NCBI RefSeq assembly: GCF_006337165.1
Contig: NZ_CP040896.1
Location: forward strand, 2,356,001 to 2,420,000
Direction of reading: 5' to 3'
Length of the DNA: 64,000 bases
Source of the DNA: Hymenobacter jejuensis
GTDB taxonomy: Bacteria > Bacteroidota > Bacteroidia > Cytophagales > Hymenobacteraceae
The position numbers and the translations under genes are program-made. The notes beneath the pieces are model-generated. The model did no database searches, had not been told where the DNA came from, and worked only from the letters and a program-made list of their open reading frames with translations. This document shows, piece by piece, positions 32,677-41,442 of this stretch. The stretch's first letter is position 1. Each line of letters starts with the position of its first letter.

Positions 32677-33171
32677 TCAGAACAACTGGCCCTGTATCGG
32701 CGGGTTTTCCAGATCGAGCAGCCAGCGCTTGCGCGCCAAGCCACCGGCATACCCCGTAAGCTGGCCGTTGGCGCCTACCACCCGATGGCAAGGCAGTACA
32801 ATCGCCAGCGGATTCTGGCCGTTGGCCGCCCCCACCGCGCGCACAGCCGCCGGATTGCCCAGCAGTTTGGCCACGTCCAGATAAGATGCCGTGTGCCCAT
32901 ACCCAATGCCTGGCAGCGCAGCCCACACGCGGCGCTGAAAATCAGTACCTTGTAGGAGGTCGTAAGTCAGTTGGAAGTCGCGCAGTTCACGTCCGAAGTA
33001 GGCCTGCAACTGGCGGGCCACCTCCCGCAAGCACGTGGGTAAGTCACGGTCGGGCGTGACAGCAGCATGGCCTTCCTCCCGAAACAGCACCGCCGACAAG
33101 CCTGCTTCGGAGCCCCGCAGTTCCAGCAGCCCAACCGGCGAAGACAGAAATGCAGTAGCGAGCGAAGTCAT
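32677..33171 (-). CDS. ogt: Methylated-DNA--protein-cysteine methyltransferase
   Basis: The 164-residue suicide enzyme takes the methyl group from O6-methylguanine onto Cys128 in the active site LPCHRVVG. The helix-turn-helix part includes GTDFQRRVWAALPGIGYGHTASY and the arginine finger ARAVGAANGQNPLA-like RAVGAANGQNP. Length and the absence of an Ada metal-binding domain fit Ogt. ATG 33171 (MTSLATAFLSSPVG) agrees with the start of the N-terminal domain; the longer frame begins in the AT-rich intergenic element. Confidence 0.93.
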   Translation of the reverse strand: MTSLATAFLSSPVGLLELRGSEAGLSAVLFREEGHAAVTPDRDLPTCLREVARQLQAYFGRELRDFQLTYDLLQGTDFQRRVWAALPGIGYGHTASYLDVAKLLGNPAAVRAVGAANGQNPLAIVLPCHRVVGANGQLTGYAGGLARKRWLLDLENPPIQGQLF

Positions 33172-33236
33172 AGTGAAGCTATTTAGTAATTCGCTAGGAC
33201 GTCCTGAGTAACTTTTGAGTTTATGAATTAGATATA

Positions 33237-33267
33237 ACATAAGTGATTGATTATTAGATAATTATAT
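33237..33267. repeat. 31-bp dyad element
   Basis: ACATAA-N4-TTGATTATTAG-N4-TTATAT. The minus strand carries an exact IHF-type core (AATCAA-N4-TTA). It lies between the PLD-like gene end and ogt, overlapping the last codons of the former. Confidence 0.6.
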
Positions 33268-33999
33268 TATATCTGATTCGTTGCTGCCTTCATAATCGGC
33301 CATGCTTTCCCACAGGCGGGCAAATTCGCTGGCGTAGCGTTGCACAATGGCAGAGTCATCGGTGATGAGCATGTTTTCCTGGTTGACGGCCGCCGCCGAG
33401 CGCGTCCAGTTGTAGCTGCCCGTCAGGATAGAGCGGTTGTCGGCTACTGCAAATTTGTGGTGCATGTGATTGTCAGTCCGGTCGATGCGCACCGTAATCC
33501 CGGCCGCCTGTAATTGCTGCACATCGGAGCCGCGGTCGTGCAGCTTATCATTGTCGGTGAGCAGGCGCAGGGCCACACCGCGCCGGTGTGCGCTGCGCAG
33601 TGCGTCGGTGATGCGGTCGTCGGAAATGGTAAACACGCACACATCTAGCCGGTGCGCCGCCTGTTCAATAAACCGTTGAATAGCTTCCACGCACGCCGTG
33701 CCGGGACTGAAATAGACTTCAGAATGAGCAGGTTGCGGTGGGCTCGAAGGCAAAAGCAGCGCACTGGCTGCCTCCAACCATTCAATCACGGCTTTGTCCT
33801 GAAACGTATTGAAGCGGTCGCGGGCCAACCGGAATACTTGGTGCCGCAGCTCCGCCGGATCGGTGCCTTGCTGGCCGTGCGCTGCCAACCGCTGCCGAAG
33901 ATCTTGGGCTTCGGCAGCGGTTAGGGTGCTATCGGCAAAAGCCTGCTGAAACCGACGAAGAAGATCGTCGGCAAGGGAAACGGCCGGAAGCTTGCTCAT
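33262..33999 (-). CDS. Phospholipase D-like domain protein
   Basis: The 245-residue protein has a single HxK motif (MHHKFAVADNRSILTGSYNWTRSA, about residues 175-198), as in PLD-fold proteins that act as homodimers, such as Nuc and mitochondrial PLD6. The preceding EVYFSPGTACVEAIQRFIEQA matches the start of the PLD domain, and the first ~85 residues are a helical extension. Substrates in this family are phospholipids or nucleic acids, and the sequence does not distinguish them. It lies five bases downstream of the glycosidase gene and is probably cotranscribed. Confidence 0.82.
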   Translation of the reverse strand: MSKLPAVSLADDLLRRFQQAFADSTLTAAEAQDLRQRLAAHGQQGTDPAELRHQVFRLARDRFNTFQDKAVIEWLEAASALLLPSSPPQPAHSEVYFSPGTACVEAIQRFIEQAAHRLDVCVFTISDDRITDALRSAHRRGVALRLLTDNDKLHDRGSDVQQLQAAGITVRIDRTDNHMHHKFAVADNRSILTGSYNWTRSAAAVNQENMLITDDSAIVQRYASEFARLWESMADYEGSNESDII

Positions 34000-34004
34000 G
34001 CGAC

Positions 34005-35222
34005 CTAAGATACGGAAAGCGGACGCTTCGACGGCCGGTCGCGGCGAGTGGCCGCCTCCAATGCCGCCGCCATTTGCTGTTGCCCCAGCAGCAAGGCCTC
34101 GGCGTAGGGCTGATGCAGCACGCGGTGGGGCGGTCCGTCGGGCCGCAACTCAGCGTCCCACAGGCCCGAACGATGCCAGTTATCCAGAAAATCCCAGTCG
34201 GGGCGGTCGATGATGGGGTAGAGGCACACGCCTTGCAACGGCACGCCTTGCTGCACCGCCGCCGCGCATTCTTGCACCACGTAATTGAGCCACTTGGGCC
34301 GGTCGACGCCGGGGTGGCTGGTCTCCGACAACACAATGGGGCTGCTGTAGCGCTGGTGCGCCATCAGGAGCAGTTGGCGCAAGGGCTTCCATTGTGGGTG
34401 AGCAGGCTGATCGGCCCACCCGATTCGCTCGTAGGGGTCGAGCATCCACTGGTTGTCGTAATAGAAGTTAAAGCCCAGAATATCAATGTATTCCAACTTG
34501 CCGCCTAATTCAGGGCAAAGCCGTCCGGCCAAGATATCGATCGACTGAAACTGGTGGTCGGTGTACTCGGCCATGCGCTGCCGGGTAGTGCGGCTGGCAC
34601 CGGGCCGGGCCGCGATGTGGATGAGCGGCTCGGTGGTCATGATGCGAATGCTGGGATCGGCTTCGCGCAACGCGGCCACCCCTTCGATGTAGGCGCGCAT
34701 CAGGCCGTACTTCACTTCCCAGCCTTGGCCCACGCAGTACGGCGAGGTGCCGCGCACGTCACCGCCAAGCCATGACATAAAGCTGACTTCGTTGATGGGC
34801 GTCACAATGAGCACATCGTCAGGCCGTTGCGAGCGGTAAAAATCGACGAAAGCCCGGCACAATGCGCCAAAGCGACGGGCAAACATGGGGTGCAGCGGCG
34901 TCAGGTCGTCGGGGTAGCCAAAATGGCACAGGTCCCAAACTTGCTGAACGCCAAGGGCTTGCCCGGCGTCAAGTAGGGTTTGTACGGTACTCCAGTCGTA
35001 CTGATACGGCTGCTTTTCTACTTGGCTCCAGCGAATGCCTTCGCGTACCGTACGGATGTGAAACTGGTTGAGGCGCTGGTAGTCTTCGTGCAACAGTTGC
35101 AGGTGGCCGGTAAGCGTCAGAAAATCAACGCGATTGCCAAAAGCATTTAGTTGGTCGGTGCATTCAAAACCGGCCATCCAGAACGAATGAAAAGGGCTTT
35201 GATGCGTAGTCAGATTTGCCAT
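34005..35222 (-). CDS. Glycoside-hydrolase-like (beta-glucosidase/TIM-barrel) protein
   Basis: The 405-residue protein has a TIM-barrel with the clan GH-A pair of glutamates: acid/base in IVTPINEVSFMSWLGG and nucleophile in IVLSETSHPG. The opening FWMAGFECTDQLNAFG and RWSQVEKQPYQYDW resemble GH1-type sequences, but overall length and motifs diverge from classical GH1. Family members of this type sit in operons with glycosyltransferases or mutases in other bacteria. No signal peptide is present, so it acts in the cytosol. The substrate is unknown. Confidence 0.72.
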   Translation of the reverse strand: MANLTTHQSPFHSFWMAGFECTDQLNAFGNRVDFLTLTGHLQLLHEDYQRLNQFHIRTVREGIRWSQVEKQPYQYDWSTVQTLLDAGQALGVQQVWDLCHFGYPDDLTPLHPMFARRFGALCRAFVDFYRSQRPDDVLIVTPINEVSFMSWLGGDVRGTSPYCVGQGWEVKYGLMRAYIEGVAALREADPSIRIMTTEPLIHIAARPGASRTTRQRMAEYTDHQFQSIDILAGRLCPELGGKLEYIDILGFNFYYDNQWMLDPYERIGWADQPAHPQWKPLRQLLLMAHQRYSSPIVLSETSHPGVDRPKWLNYVVQECAAAVQQGVPLQGVCLYPIIDRPDWDFLDNWHRSGLWDAELRPDGPPHRVLHQPYAEALLLGQQQMAAALEAATRRDRPSKRPLSVS

Positions 35223-35251
35223 AGGGAAATAACATTTGGGAGGCCCAACAA

Positions 35252-36196
35252 CTACCCCACGGTTGTAGCTCCGGCGCGCTCCTTTTGTGATAAGGCCTTG
35301 GCCTCTATGAAGATACGTTTAAACTCGGGGTAACGGGCCCGGATGGCATCCTGTAAGTCGTCGACGGCTTTTTCCACCTCCTGCGCCGAAAGGTTGCGGC
35401 GGAACTGCACATCGAGGGCGAGCACGACGTCTTTCGGGCCCAAATAGGAAGTAAGCGGGGGGCGAACTTGCTCTACAGCGGGCTGCGCATGCGCAATCGC
35501 CTGCAGGGCCTTGAGCGTTTCTTCGTCCACACCTTCCCCAATCAACAAGGCTTTTGTCTTGTAAATCAGAAAGATAGCTACTGCTACCAACAATACGCCG
35601 ATGCAGATGGAAGCGCCACCGTCGAAGTAAGGGTTGTTGAGCAAGTGCCCAAAAAACACGCCGGCCAGCGCAATGACCAAGCCCAGGAGAGCGGCCAGAT
35701 CTTCCATCAGGATGGCAAATACCGAAGGGTCTTTGCTGCGGCCCAAGGTTTCCCAGAAGCCCGCGTCGCCGCGGTCTTGATTGAAGGCCTTGAACGCCAG
35801 AAAACACGAAATGCCTTCAAACACCATTGACAGGCCCAGTACTACGTAATTCCAGGTGGGATCGGTGATGGGAGCGGGGTGACGTAAGTGTTCGATGCCT
35901 TCGTAAAAGGACATGCCGCCGCCCACCGAAAACACCAGGATGGCCACTATCAACGACCAGAAATACAACTCTTTGCTGCGGCCGAAGGGGTGGCGCGTGT
36001 CGGCGGGTTTTTCGCTTTGGTTGACACCCAACAGGATCAGCAAGCCGTTTCCGCTGTCGACCAACGAGTGAATGCCTTCGGAAAGCATTGCCGAACTGCC
36101 CGTAATGAACGCTGCCACAAATTTGGAAATTGCGATTGCCACATTGGCTCCGATGGCCCCGTAAATGGCAAGTTTTGATGAGTGTTCTCCAGCCAT
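35252..36196 (-). CDS. Cation diffusion facilitator (ZNT9-like) transporter
   Basis: The 314-residue CDF protein has about six membrane helices, the HSLVD metal motif (H43/D47) in TM2 and EDLAALLG in TM5, and a C-terminal cytosolic domain (LALDVQFRRNLSAQEVEKAVDDL). HPFGRSKELYFWS and SKDPSVFAILMED are typical of the ZnT9-related branch, which differs from CzcD in its second metal motif. It should export Zn2+, Fe2+ or another divalent ion by proton antiport. ATG 36196 is chosen; the open frame 61 codons upstream lacks family similarity. It is divergent from the permease gene. Confidence 0.85.
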   Translation of the reverse strand: MAGEHSSKLAIYGAIGANVAIAISKFVAAFITGSSAMLSEGIHSLVDSGNGLLILLGVNQSEKPADTRHPFGRSKELYFWSLIVAILVFSVGGGMSFYEGIEHLRHPAPITDPTWNYVVLGLSMVFEGISCFLAFKAFNQDRGDAGFWETLGRSKDPSVFAILMEDLAALLGLVIALAGVFFGHLLNNPYFDGGASICIGVLLVAVAIFLIYKTKALLIGEGVDEETLKALQAIAHAQPAVEQVRPPLTSYLGPKDVVLALDVQFRRNLSAQEVEKAVDDLQDAIRARYPEFKRIFIEAKALSQKERAGATTVG

Positions 36197-36384
36197 AACT
36201 TCTTTGATCCAACGTTTCCGTACGCAGCCACGCGGCCAGGGGTTGGAACTGCCGAGCTTTTGCCGTCCTTTCGCTGGGTTTCTCGATCGAACAATTGCGG
36301 GGCAGGCGCGCTTTAAGCACCTCAGCCCGACTAGGTCGGGAGTTTTGTTCTTTTGCCTTTCTGCTGCGTTACCTTTCATCGCCT

Positions 36385-37737
36385 ATGACCGACCTCAACG
36401 CCTCGTCACCCCCAACCTTACGCCGCAACCTGGGCCTGGTGCAGGCCACGGCCCTCAACATGATCGATATGGTGGGCATTGGGCCCTTCGTGACCCTGCC
36501 GTTGGTGATGGGATTTATGGGACCTTATTTTCTGCTGGCGTGGCTGGTAGGCGCCGGCCTTTCCATCGTCGACGGCCTGATCTGGTCGGAGTTGGGGGCG
36601 GCATATCCCGAAGCCGGTGGCAGCTACCGCTTTCTGAAGCTGGCCTACGGTGAGCATAAATGGGGCCGGCTGATGTCGTTTCTGTATGTGTGGCAAACGC
36701 TGGTGCAGGCACCGCTGGTGGTGGCCTCCGGGGCCATTGGCTTTGCCCAATACTTCGGCTACCTCGTGCCGCTTACCCAATGGTGGCAGCCCAAGCTGGT
36801 TTCGGGGGGGGTGGTGCTGTCGCTGATTGCGCTGCTCTACCGCCGCATCGAGGCCATCGGGCGCCTTGGGGTGATGCTGTGGCTGGGGGTGCTGGGCCTG
36901 ATGGGCTGGCTGATCGTGGGCGGCGTCACCTATGCAACGCATCCGGTGGCGTGGCTGCCGGCGGGCGGCTTTTCGGCGCTACCCGGCGTGTTGCTCTCCG
37001 CTGCGATGGGGCAAGCGGCAGTCAAAACCATCTACAGTTATCTGGGCTACTACAATGTGTGTCACTTGGGTGCAGAAGTGCGTGATCCTCAGAGACTTAT
37101 TCCGCGCAGTATTTTGCTGAGCATCCTGGGGATAATGACCTTGTATCTGTTGCTCAATTGGAGCGTGGGCAGCGTTATTCCGTGGCAGGAAGCCATGCAC
37201 TCAAAGTTTATCGTCAGCACGTTTGTAGAGCGGCTTTATGGCGCTACCGCGGCCAAAGTGGCCACCGGCTTAGTACTGTGGGTGGCATTTGCCTCCTTGT
37301 TTGCGGTGTTGCTGGGATATTCGCGCATCCCGTATGCCGCGGCCGCCGACGGCGAGTTTCTGCCGATTTTTGCTAAAGTGCACCCCACCAAGCAGTTTCC
37401 GCACGTGTCGTTGCTGATTTTGGGCGGCATTGGCTTTGTCTTCAGCCTGCTGTTCAAGCTCTCGGAAGTGATCAGCGCCATCTTGGCTATGCGCATCTTA
37501 GTCCAGTTTGTGGGCCAAGCAGTTGGGCTGCTGTTGCTACGCCGCCGACTAGGAGCGGCCCAATTACCCTTCCGAATGCCGCTCTACCCGGCGCCGGTGC
37601 TCATTGCCATTACCGTCTGGCTGCTGATTTTCTGGAGCACGGGATTGCAATTTATGGCATCGGGGCTCGTGGTGATTGCCTTCGGGGTGCTGGCTTTTCT
37701 TTTGTGGAGCCGTAGCCGGCGCCAGTGGCCGTTTTAG
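36385..37737 (+). CDS. APC-superfamily amino acid permease
   Basis: The 450-residue membrane protein has about 12 hydrophobic helices. It begins LRRNLGLVQATALNMIDMVGIGPF, the unwound TM1 with the GxG-type substrate-binding break of APC transporters, and has the conserved SELGAAYPEAGGSYRFLKLAYG after TM2. It probably imports or exchanges amino acids. The specificity is unknown. ATG 36385 starts a short polar tail before TM1; the upstream extension is not credible. No partner gene is adjacent. Confidence 0.87.
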   Translation: MTDLNASSPPTLRRNLGLVQATALNMIDMVGIGPFVTLPLVMGFMGPYFLLAWLVGAGLSIVDGLIWSELGAAYPEAGGSYRFLKLAYGEHKWGRLMSFLYVWQTLVQAPLVVASGAIGFAQYFGYLVPLTQWWQPKLVSGGVVLSLIALLYRRIEAIGRLGVMLWLGVLGLMGWLIVGGVTYATHPVAWLPAGGFSALPGVLLSAAMGQAAVKTIYSYLGYYNVCHLGAEVRDPQRLIPRSILLSILGIMTLYLLLNWSVGSVIPWQEAMHSKFIVSTFVERLYGATAAKVATGLVLWVAFASLFAVLLGYSRIPYAAAADGEFLPIFAKVHPTKQFPHVSLLILGGIGFVFSLLFKLSEVISAILAMRILVQFVGQAVGLLLLRRRLGAAQLPFRMPLYPAPVLIAITVWLLIFWSTGLQFMASGLVVIAFGVLAFLLWSRSRRQWPF

Positions 37738-37841
37738 GGCTCTTGGTATTAATAATTATAAAATTCCAAGTGTTATTTTGTTCTTTTGCCAGACTATGCC
37801 GTGGTTTTACCCTGTACCGCGCACCTGCAATTGTAACGTGA

Positions 37842-38540
37842 ATGATTAACGCTTTTGATCGCGAGATCTTACTCTTTCTTAACCGCTTTGTAGAACCCCT
37901 CGGAGAATTTAACAAAACCCTAGACTTTATCATGTATTGCAAACCTCTGAAGGGCGGGGTGCTGATGGTGTTGGTCTGGTGGTTGTGGTTTCGCCGGAAT
38001 GAAGTGAGCAAGGTGCGGGTGCGCCAGGTATTGCTGGCCACGTTGGTGGGCAGCCTGCTGGCCATGTTCTCTACGCGCGTACTTGTCAACGTAATGCCCG
38101 AGCGCCAGCGGCCTATCTACAATACGGAGTTGAATATGAAAATTCATCCGTCTTTGTATAATCCTGGCTTTAAAGATGTTACCTCTTTCCCCAGCGATCA
38201 TGCCACCCTTTTTCTGGCCTTGAGCACTGGGTTTTTCTTCTTATCGCGACGGCTGGGGTTTGCCGTGCTCGCTTACGTACTGATTGTAATTTGCCTGCCG
38301 CGCATGTATTTCGGGCTGCACTATCCCAGCGATATTGTAGTGGGCGGGCTCATTGGGGCCTCTGCCGTTACGATTGCAAATCTGGCGTGGGTGCGGCGCC
38401 ACCTTTTTCAGCCCTTGTTGCAGTGGAGCGAGCCCCGCCCCGAGTTTCTCTACTCAGTCTTATTCCTTCTGACTTACCAGGTTACGGATATGTTCGAAAG
38501 TACTCGCTCTATCCTGAGCTTCTTGTTTCATCGGCACTGA
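37842..38540 (+). CDS. PAP2 phosphatase, tandem copy 1
   Basis: The 232-residue integral membrane phosphatase has the PAP2 motifs KxxxxxxRP-like MPERQRPIYN, SFPSDHATLFLAL and PRMYFGLHYPSDIVVGG (His/Asp). It resembles undecaprenyl-diphosphatases of the BcrC type and lipid-phosphate phosphatases. It is the first of three adjacent same-strand paralogues sharing the opening NAFDREILLFLNRFV and the ending LTYQVTDMFESTRSILSFLF. The 265-base gap after it contains a terminator, so it is likely its own transcription unit. Confidence 0.88.
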   Translation: MINAFDREILLFLNRFVEPLGEFNKTLDFIMYCKPLKGGVLMVLVWWLWFRRNEVSKVRVRQVLLATLVGSLLAMFSTRVLVNVMPERQRPIYNTELNMKIHPSLYNPGFKDVTSFPSDHATLFLALSTGFFFLSRRLGFAVLAYVLIVICLPRMYFGLHYPSDIVVGGLIGASAVTIANLAWVRRHLFQPLLQWSEPRPEFLYSVLFLLTYQVTDMFESTRSILSFLFHRH

Positions 38541-38570
38541 GCACATCCTGCTGCCCGGCCCTCCTTTTAG

Positions 38571-38613
38571 CAGCCGATTTTCGCCATTTAAATGGACGAA
38601 GATCGGCTGTTTT
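38571..38613 (+). terminator. Terminator after PAP2 copy 1
   Basis: A near-perfect stem (arm CAGCCGAT, TTTCGCCATTT; other arm AAATGGACGAAG, ATCGGCTG) ends in TTTT. Confidence 0.7.
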
Positions 38614-38766
38614 GCATTGAGCGTCAAGGTTATAGAACTCTGATCAAGAAGTAGTTAGTTTGGAGCGCTGCACATTAGTTTTATGCAAAAGGATAGAGAC
38701 TTCCGTAATCATATCGAGTATTAAATTAATGTTAATTGCTTGTGTAAAAATGTGAATATAATTGTA

Positions 38767-38774
38767 TAGATTTG
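38767..38774 (+). promoter_or_regulatory. -7 box of PAP2 copy 2
   Basis: TAGATTTG fits TAnnTTTG, 32 bases before ATG 38806, in an AT-rich stretch. The -33 is not at ideal spacing. Confidence 0.45.
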
Positions 38775-38805
38775 GTCTTTTACAATACAACATGCGCTTA
38801 TCTCC

Positions 38806-39510
38806 ATGGTTAATGCCTTTGACCGCGAAATCATTCTGGGGGTGAACCGGCTGGTAAATCAGTCGAAGCACCTTGATGAATTTATAAATTTCCTTAGCTA
38901 CTCCGATTTGGTCAAGGGCGGTGTGCTTATGGCCTTGGTGTGGTGGGTGTGGTTCCAGTGCAAAGACGCTGCTGCGGGCTGCGCGCCTGCGCAGCGCGTA
39001 CTATTAGCTACCTTGACGGGATGCCTGCTGGGTATGGCCGTCACGCGTACCATCACACACGTAGCGCCTTACCGCGACCGGCCCTTGCACGTGGCCGAAC
39101 TCCACCTGAAAACGGTACGCGGTGAGATTCCTGCCGATTCCAACGACACCAATTCCTTTCCCAGCGACCATGCCACGCTGTTTTGGGCGCTGGCAACGGG
39201 TTTTTTCTTTATTTCCCGTCGCTTGGGCTGGGCAGTCGCGGCGTATGTGCTACTGTTCATTAGCTTCCCTCGCCTGTACCTAGGCGTGCACTTTCCCTCT
39301 GATTTGCTGGTGGGCGGCCTAATTGGGGTGGTGGCTGTGTGGATCACCAACCGTCCTTGGCTGCACGAACACGTATTTGCGCGCGTGCTGGTATGGGGCG
39401 AGCGTTACCCGAGCCCGTTTTACATGGGTTTGTTCCTGTTTACCTACCAAGTGGGGGCCATGTTTAACGACGTGCGCGTGCTGCTACATGCTGTGTTCGG
39501 TACCCATTAG
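38806..39510 (+). CDS. PAP2 phosphatase, tandem copy 2
   Basis: The 234-residue paralogue of the preceding gene carries APYRDRPLH (first Arg motif), SFPSDHATLFWALATGFFF and PRLYLGVHFPSDLLVGGLIG with the catalytic His residues and Asp. It differs from copy 1 in the hydrophilic loop after the first helices (CKDAAAGCAPAQR) and in its C-terminus. It has its own promoter-like -7 box, and copy 3 follows 32 bases after its stop, so copies 2 and 3 are probably cotranscribed. Confidence 0.88.
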   Translation: MVNAFDREIILGVNRLVNQSKHLDEFINFLSYSDLVKGGVLMALVWWVWFQCKDAAAGCAPAQRVLLATLTGCLLGMAVTRTITHVAPYRDRPLHVAELHLKTVRGEIPADSNDTNSFPSDHATLFWALATGFFFISRRLGWAVAAYVLLFISFPRLYLGVHFPSDLLVGGLIGVVAVWITNRPWLHEHVFARVLVWGERYPSPFYMGLFLFTYQVGAMFNDVRVLLHAVFGTH

Positions 39511-39542
39511 TTTTTCTTTTACGATCCGCGACGCACTTGCCT

Positions 39543-40247
39543 ATGCTACCACTTTTTACGTTTGATAGAGTTATTCTGGAATCGGTTAACACATTGGTTC
39601 ACAAATCATTAAAGTTTGATTCTTTTGTAGCCTTTCTGAGCGGCAGTCATCTGCTGAAGGGAGGCGTGCTAGCTTTCTTTATGTGGTGGCTATGGTTTCG
39701 GCCTCAGCCGGATGTTGCCCGCACCCGCAACGTGATCGTGGCGCTGCTGGTCGGCTGTCTGCTGTCGATGGCCGTTACCAAGGTGTTGATTCGGGTGTTT
39801 CCGGGCCGCCCGCGCCCCATGGACAACACCGAGATGCATCTGGTCACCCCCTACACCGTCGACAGAAAAACCACTTCTAACGACGCCAGTTCCTTCCCAA
39901 GCGACCACGCGACCATGTTTTTTGCGCTGGTAGCAGGTTTCTGGGCGATTTCGCGGCGCTACGGGCTGCTGGCGCTGCTCTATGTGCTGGTAGTGGTGTG
40001 CTTGCCGCGCCTGTTTATGTCACTGCATTATCCTTCCGATATGTTGGCGGGCGGTATAGTAGGTATCGGAGTGACCAGCCTGGTAGTTTGGCTGACCCTG
40101 CACAAGCACCTGCTCGACCCGCTCCTGCGCTGGGGACAACGTTATCCGGGGCCGTTTTACGCCGGCATTTTCCTGCTTACCTACCAGCTCGGCGAAACAT
40201 TCGATGGAATAAAAAGTATTCTGTCATACGTTCTTCACGGAAATTAA
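39543..40247 (+). CDS. PAP2 phosphatase, tandem copy 3
   Basis: The 234-residue third paralogue has FPGRPRPMDNTEMH (KxxxxxxRP-like region), SFPSDHATMFFALVAGFW and PRLFMSLHYPSDMLAGGIVG. Its opening LFTFDRVILESVNTLVHKSLKFDSF is the most diverged of the three. ATG 39543 is preferred to the TTG two codons before it. All three keep complete catalytic residues, so none is a decayed copy. A strong terminator and a dyad element follow. Confidence 0.88.
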   Translation: MLPLFTFDRVILESVNTLVHKSLKFDSFVAFLSGSHLLKGGVLAFFMWWLWFRPQPDVARTRNVIVALLVGCLLSMAVTKVLIRVFPGRPRPMDNTEMHLVTPYTVDRKTTSNDASSFPSDHATMFFALVAGFWAISRRYGLLALLYVLVVVCLPRLFMSLHYPSDMLAGGIVGIGVTSLVVWLTLHKHLLDPLLRWGQRYPGPFYAGIFLLTYQLGETFDGIKSILSYVLHGN

Positions 40248-40251
40248 AAAT

Positions 40252-40282
40252 AGGTAATTACTTGATAATTAGATTGCTACAA
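40252..40282. repeat. 31-bp dyad element
   Basis: AGGTAA-N4-TTGATAATTAG-N4-CTACAA. The minus strand has an exact IHF-type core (TATCAA-N4-TTA). It is directly followed by the terminator stem. Confidence 0.6.
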
Positions 40283-40326
40283 AAAGCCCCACCTGCTACA
40301 GCAACTGTAGCAGGTGGGGCTTTTTT
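40281..40326. terminator. Bidirectional terminator
   Basis: A perfect 20-base stem (AAAAAGCCCCACCTGCTACA) with a GCAAC loop, between converging PAP2 copy 3 and hemB. Confidence 0.88.
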
Positions 40327-40338
40327 GTAAACTGTTTC

Positions 40339-41331
40339 TTAGCCGCGCCGCAATACCTGTGCGGCTTCCTTCGCGAAATAGGTTAAGATGGCGTCGGCGC
40401 CGGCGCGCTTGATGCTCATGAGCACCTCCATCATTGTGCGTTCGCCATCAACCCAACCGTTGAGAGCGGCTGCTTTCACCATTGCATACTCCCCCGATAC
40501 GTTGTAGGCCGTCACGGGTAAGGTGGTGTTATCGCGCACTTCCCGAATGATATCCAAATAGCTTAGGGCAGGCTTAATCATCACCATATCAGCACCTTCT
40601 GCCTCGTCGAGGCGTAGCTCACGCAGGGCTTCGCGGCGGTTGGCGGGGTTCATCTGGTAGGTTTTCTTGTCGCCTTTCTTGGGGGCCGAGCCCAGCGCAT
40701 CGCGGAAAGGACCATAGAATGCCGAGGCGTATTTGGCCGTGTAACTCATGATGCTCACATGCGAAAACGCGTTGCGGTCGAGCACATCACGAATCCAGGC
40801 GACGCGGCCGTCCATCATGTCGGATGGCGCAATTACGTCGGCGCCGGCGCGGGCCTGCGCCAGGGCCATTTGGCCCAGCACTTCCAGCGACGCATCGTTC
40901 AGAATTTCACCGCTTTCTGCATCCACTACGCCGTCGTGGCCGTCGGAACTATAGGGATCCATGGCCACATCAGTCATGAGCACCACTTCCGGAAAGTGAC
41001 GCTTGATCTCCGAGACCGTGCGCAAATACAAGCCGTCGGGGTTGGCGCTTTCGCGGGCCAGCCGGTCTTTTAATTCGTCGTTGATCTGGGGAAATGGTGC
41101 AAAAGACTTGACCCCCAGCTCTACGCAGGCTCCCACTTCGTCAATGATGCGGTCGAGCGAGTAGCGGAAAATGCCCGGCATCGACTTCACTTCTACCAGT
41201 TGATTCTGGCCTTCGGTGACAAAAATGGGGTAAATAAAATCGTGCACGGTGAGGTTCGTTTCCTGCACCATGTTGCGAATAACTTCAGACTTACGATTGC
41301 GCCGGGGGCGATGGGTTGGAATAATGGACAT
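40339..41331 (-). CDS. hemB: Delta-aminolevulinic acid dehydratase (porphobilinogen synthase)
   Basis: The 330-residue TIM-barrel enzyme condenses two 5-aminolevulinate molecules to porphobilinogen in haem synthesis. The two active-site lysines are seen in SYTAKYASAFYGPFR and MVMIKPALSYLDI. The region VMTDVAMDPYSSDGHDGVVD replaces the Cys-rich zinc site of animal and yeast enzymes with Asp, indicating the Mg/metal-variant type. The N-terminal RRNRKSEVIRNMVQETNL is typical. A TATCTTTG -7 box lies 39 bases upstream of ATG 41331. No other haem gene is nearby. Confidence 0.96.
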   Translation of the reverse strand: MSIIPTHRPRRNRKSEVIRNMVQETNLTVHDFIYPIFVTEGQNQLVEVKSMPGIFRYSLDRIIDEVGACVELGVKSFAPFPQINDELKDRLARESANPDGLYLRTVSEIKRHFPEVVLMTDVAMDPYSSDGHDGVVDAESGEILNDASLEVLGQMALAQARAGADVIAPSDMMDGRVAWIRDVLDRNAFSHVSIMSYTAKYASAFYGPFRDALGSAPKKGDKKTYQMNPANRREALRELRLDEAEGADMVMIKPALSYLDIIREVRDNTTLPVTAYNVSGEYAMVKAAALNGWVDGERTMMEVLMSIKRAGADAILTYFAKEAAQVLRRG

Positions 41332-41369
41332 CAGCTATCTCAAAAATGGACCGGAAAGAACAACGGAGG

Positions 41370-41377
41370 CAAAGATA
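41370..41377 (-). promoter_or_regulatory. -7 box of hemB
   Basis: Minus-strand TATCTTTG (TAnnTTTG), 39 bases before the hemB ATG. Confidence 0.5.
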
Positions 41378-41442
41378 AAGTTGCGGCCGTGCCAAGGTTG
41401 AATTCCGACCAGCAAGCCGCCGGAATCACGGAGTCAGTGAGG

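Larger units (their letters stand above)
38541..38805. other. Intergenic region between PAP2 copies 1 and 2
   Basis: It holds a terminator stem (38571-38613) and then a ~150-base AT-rich stretch leading to a TAGATTTG -7 box upstream of copy 2. No gene is seen. Confidence 0.6.

Noticed and set aside
33262..35222. The PLD-like and glycosidase genes as an anti-phage defence pair.
   Set aside because: Single-HKD nucleases do occur in defence systems, but the partner is a TIM-barrel glycosidase and no ATPase, sensor or effector lies nearby.
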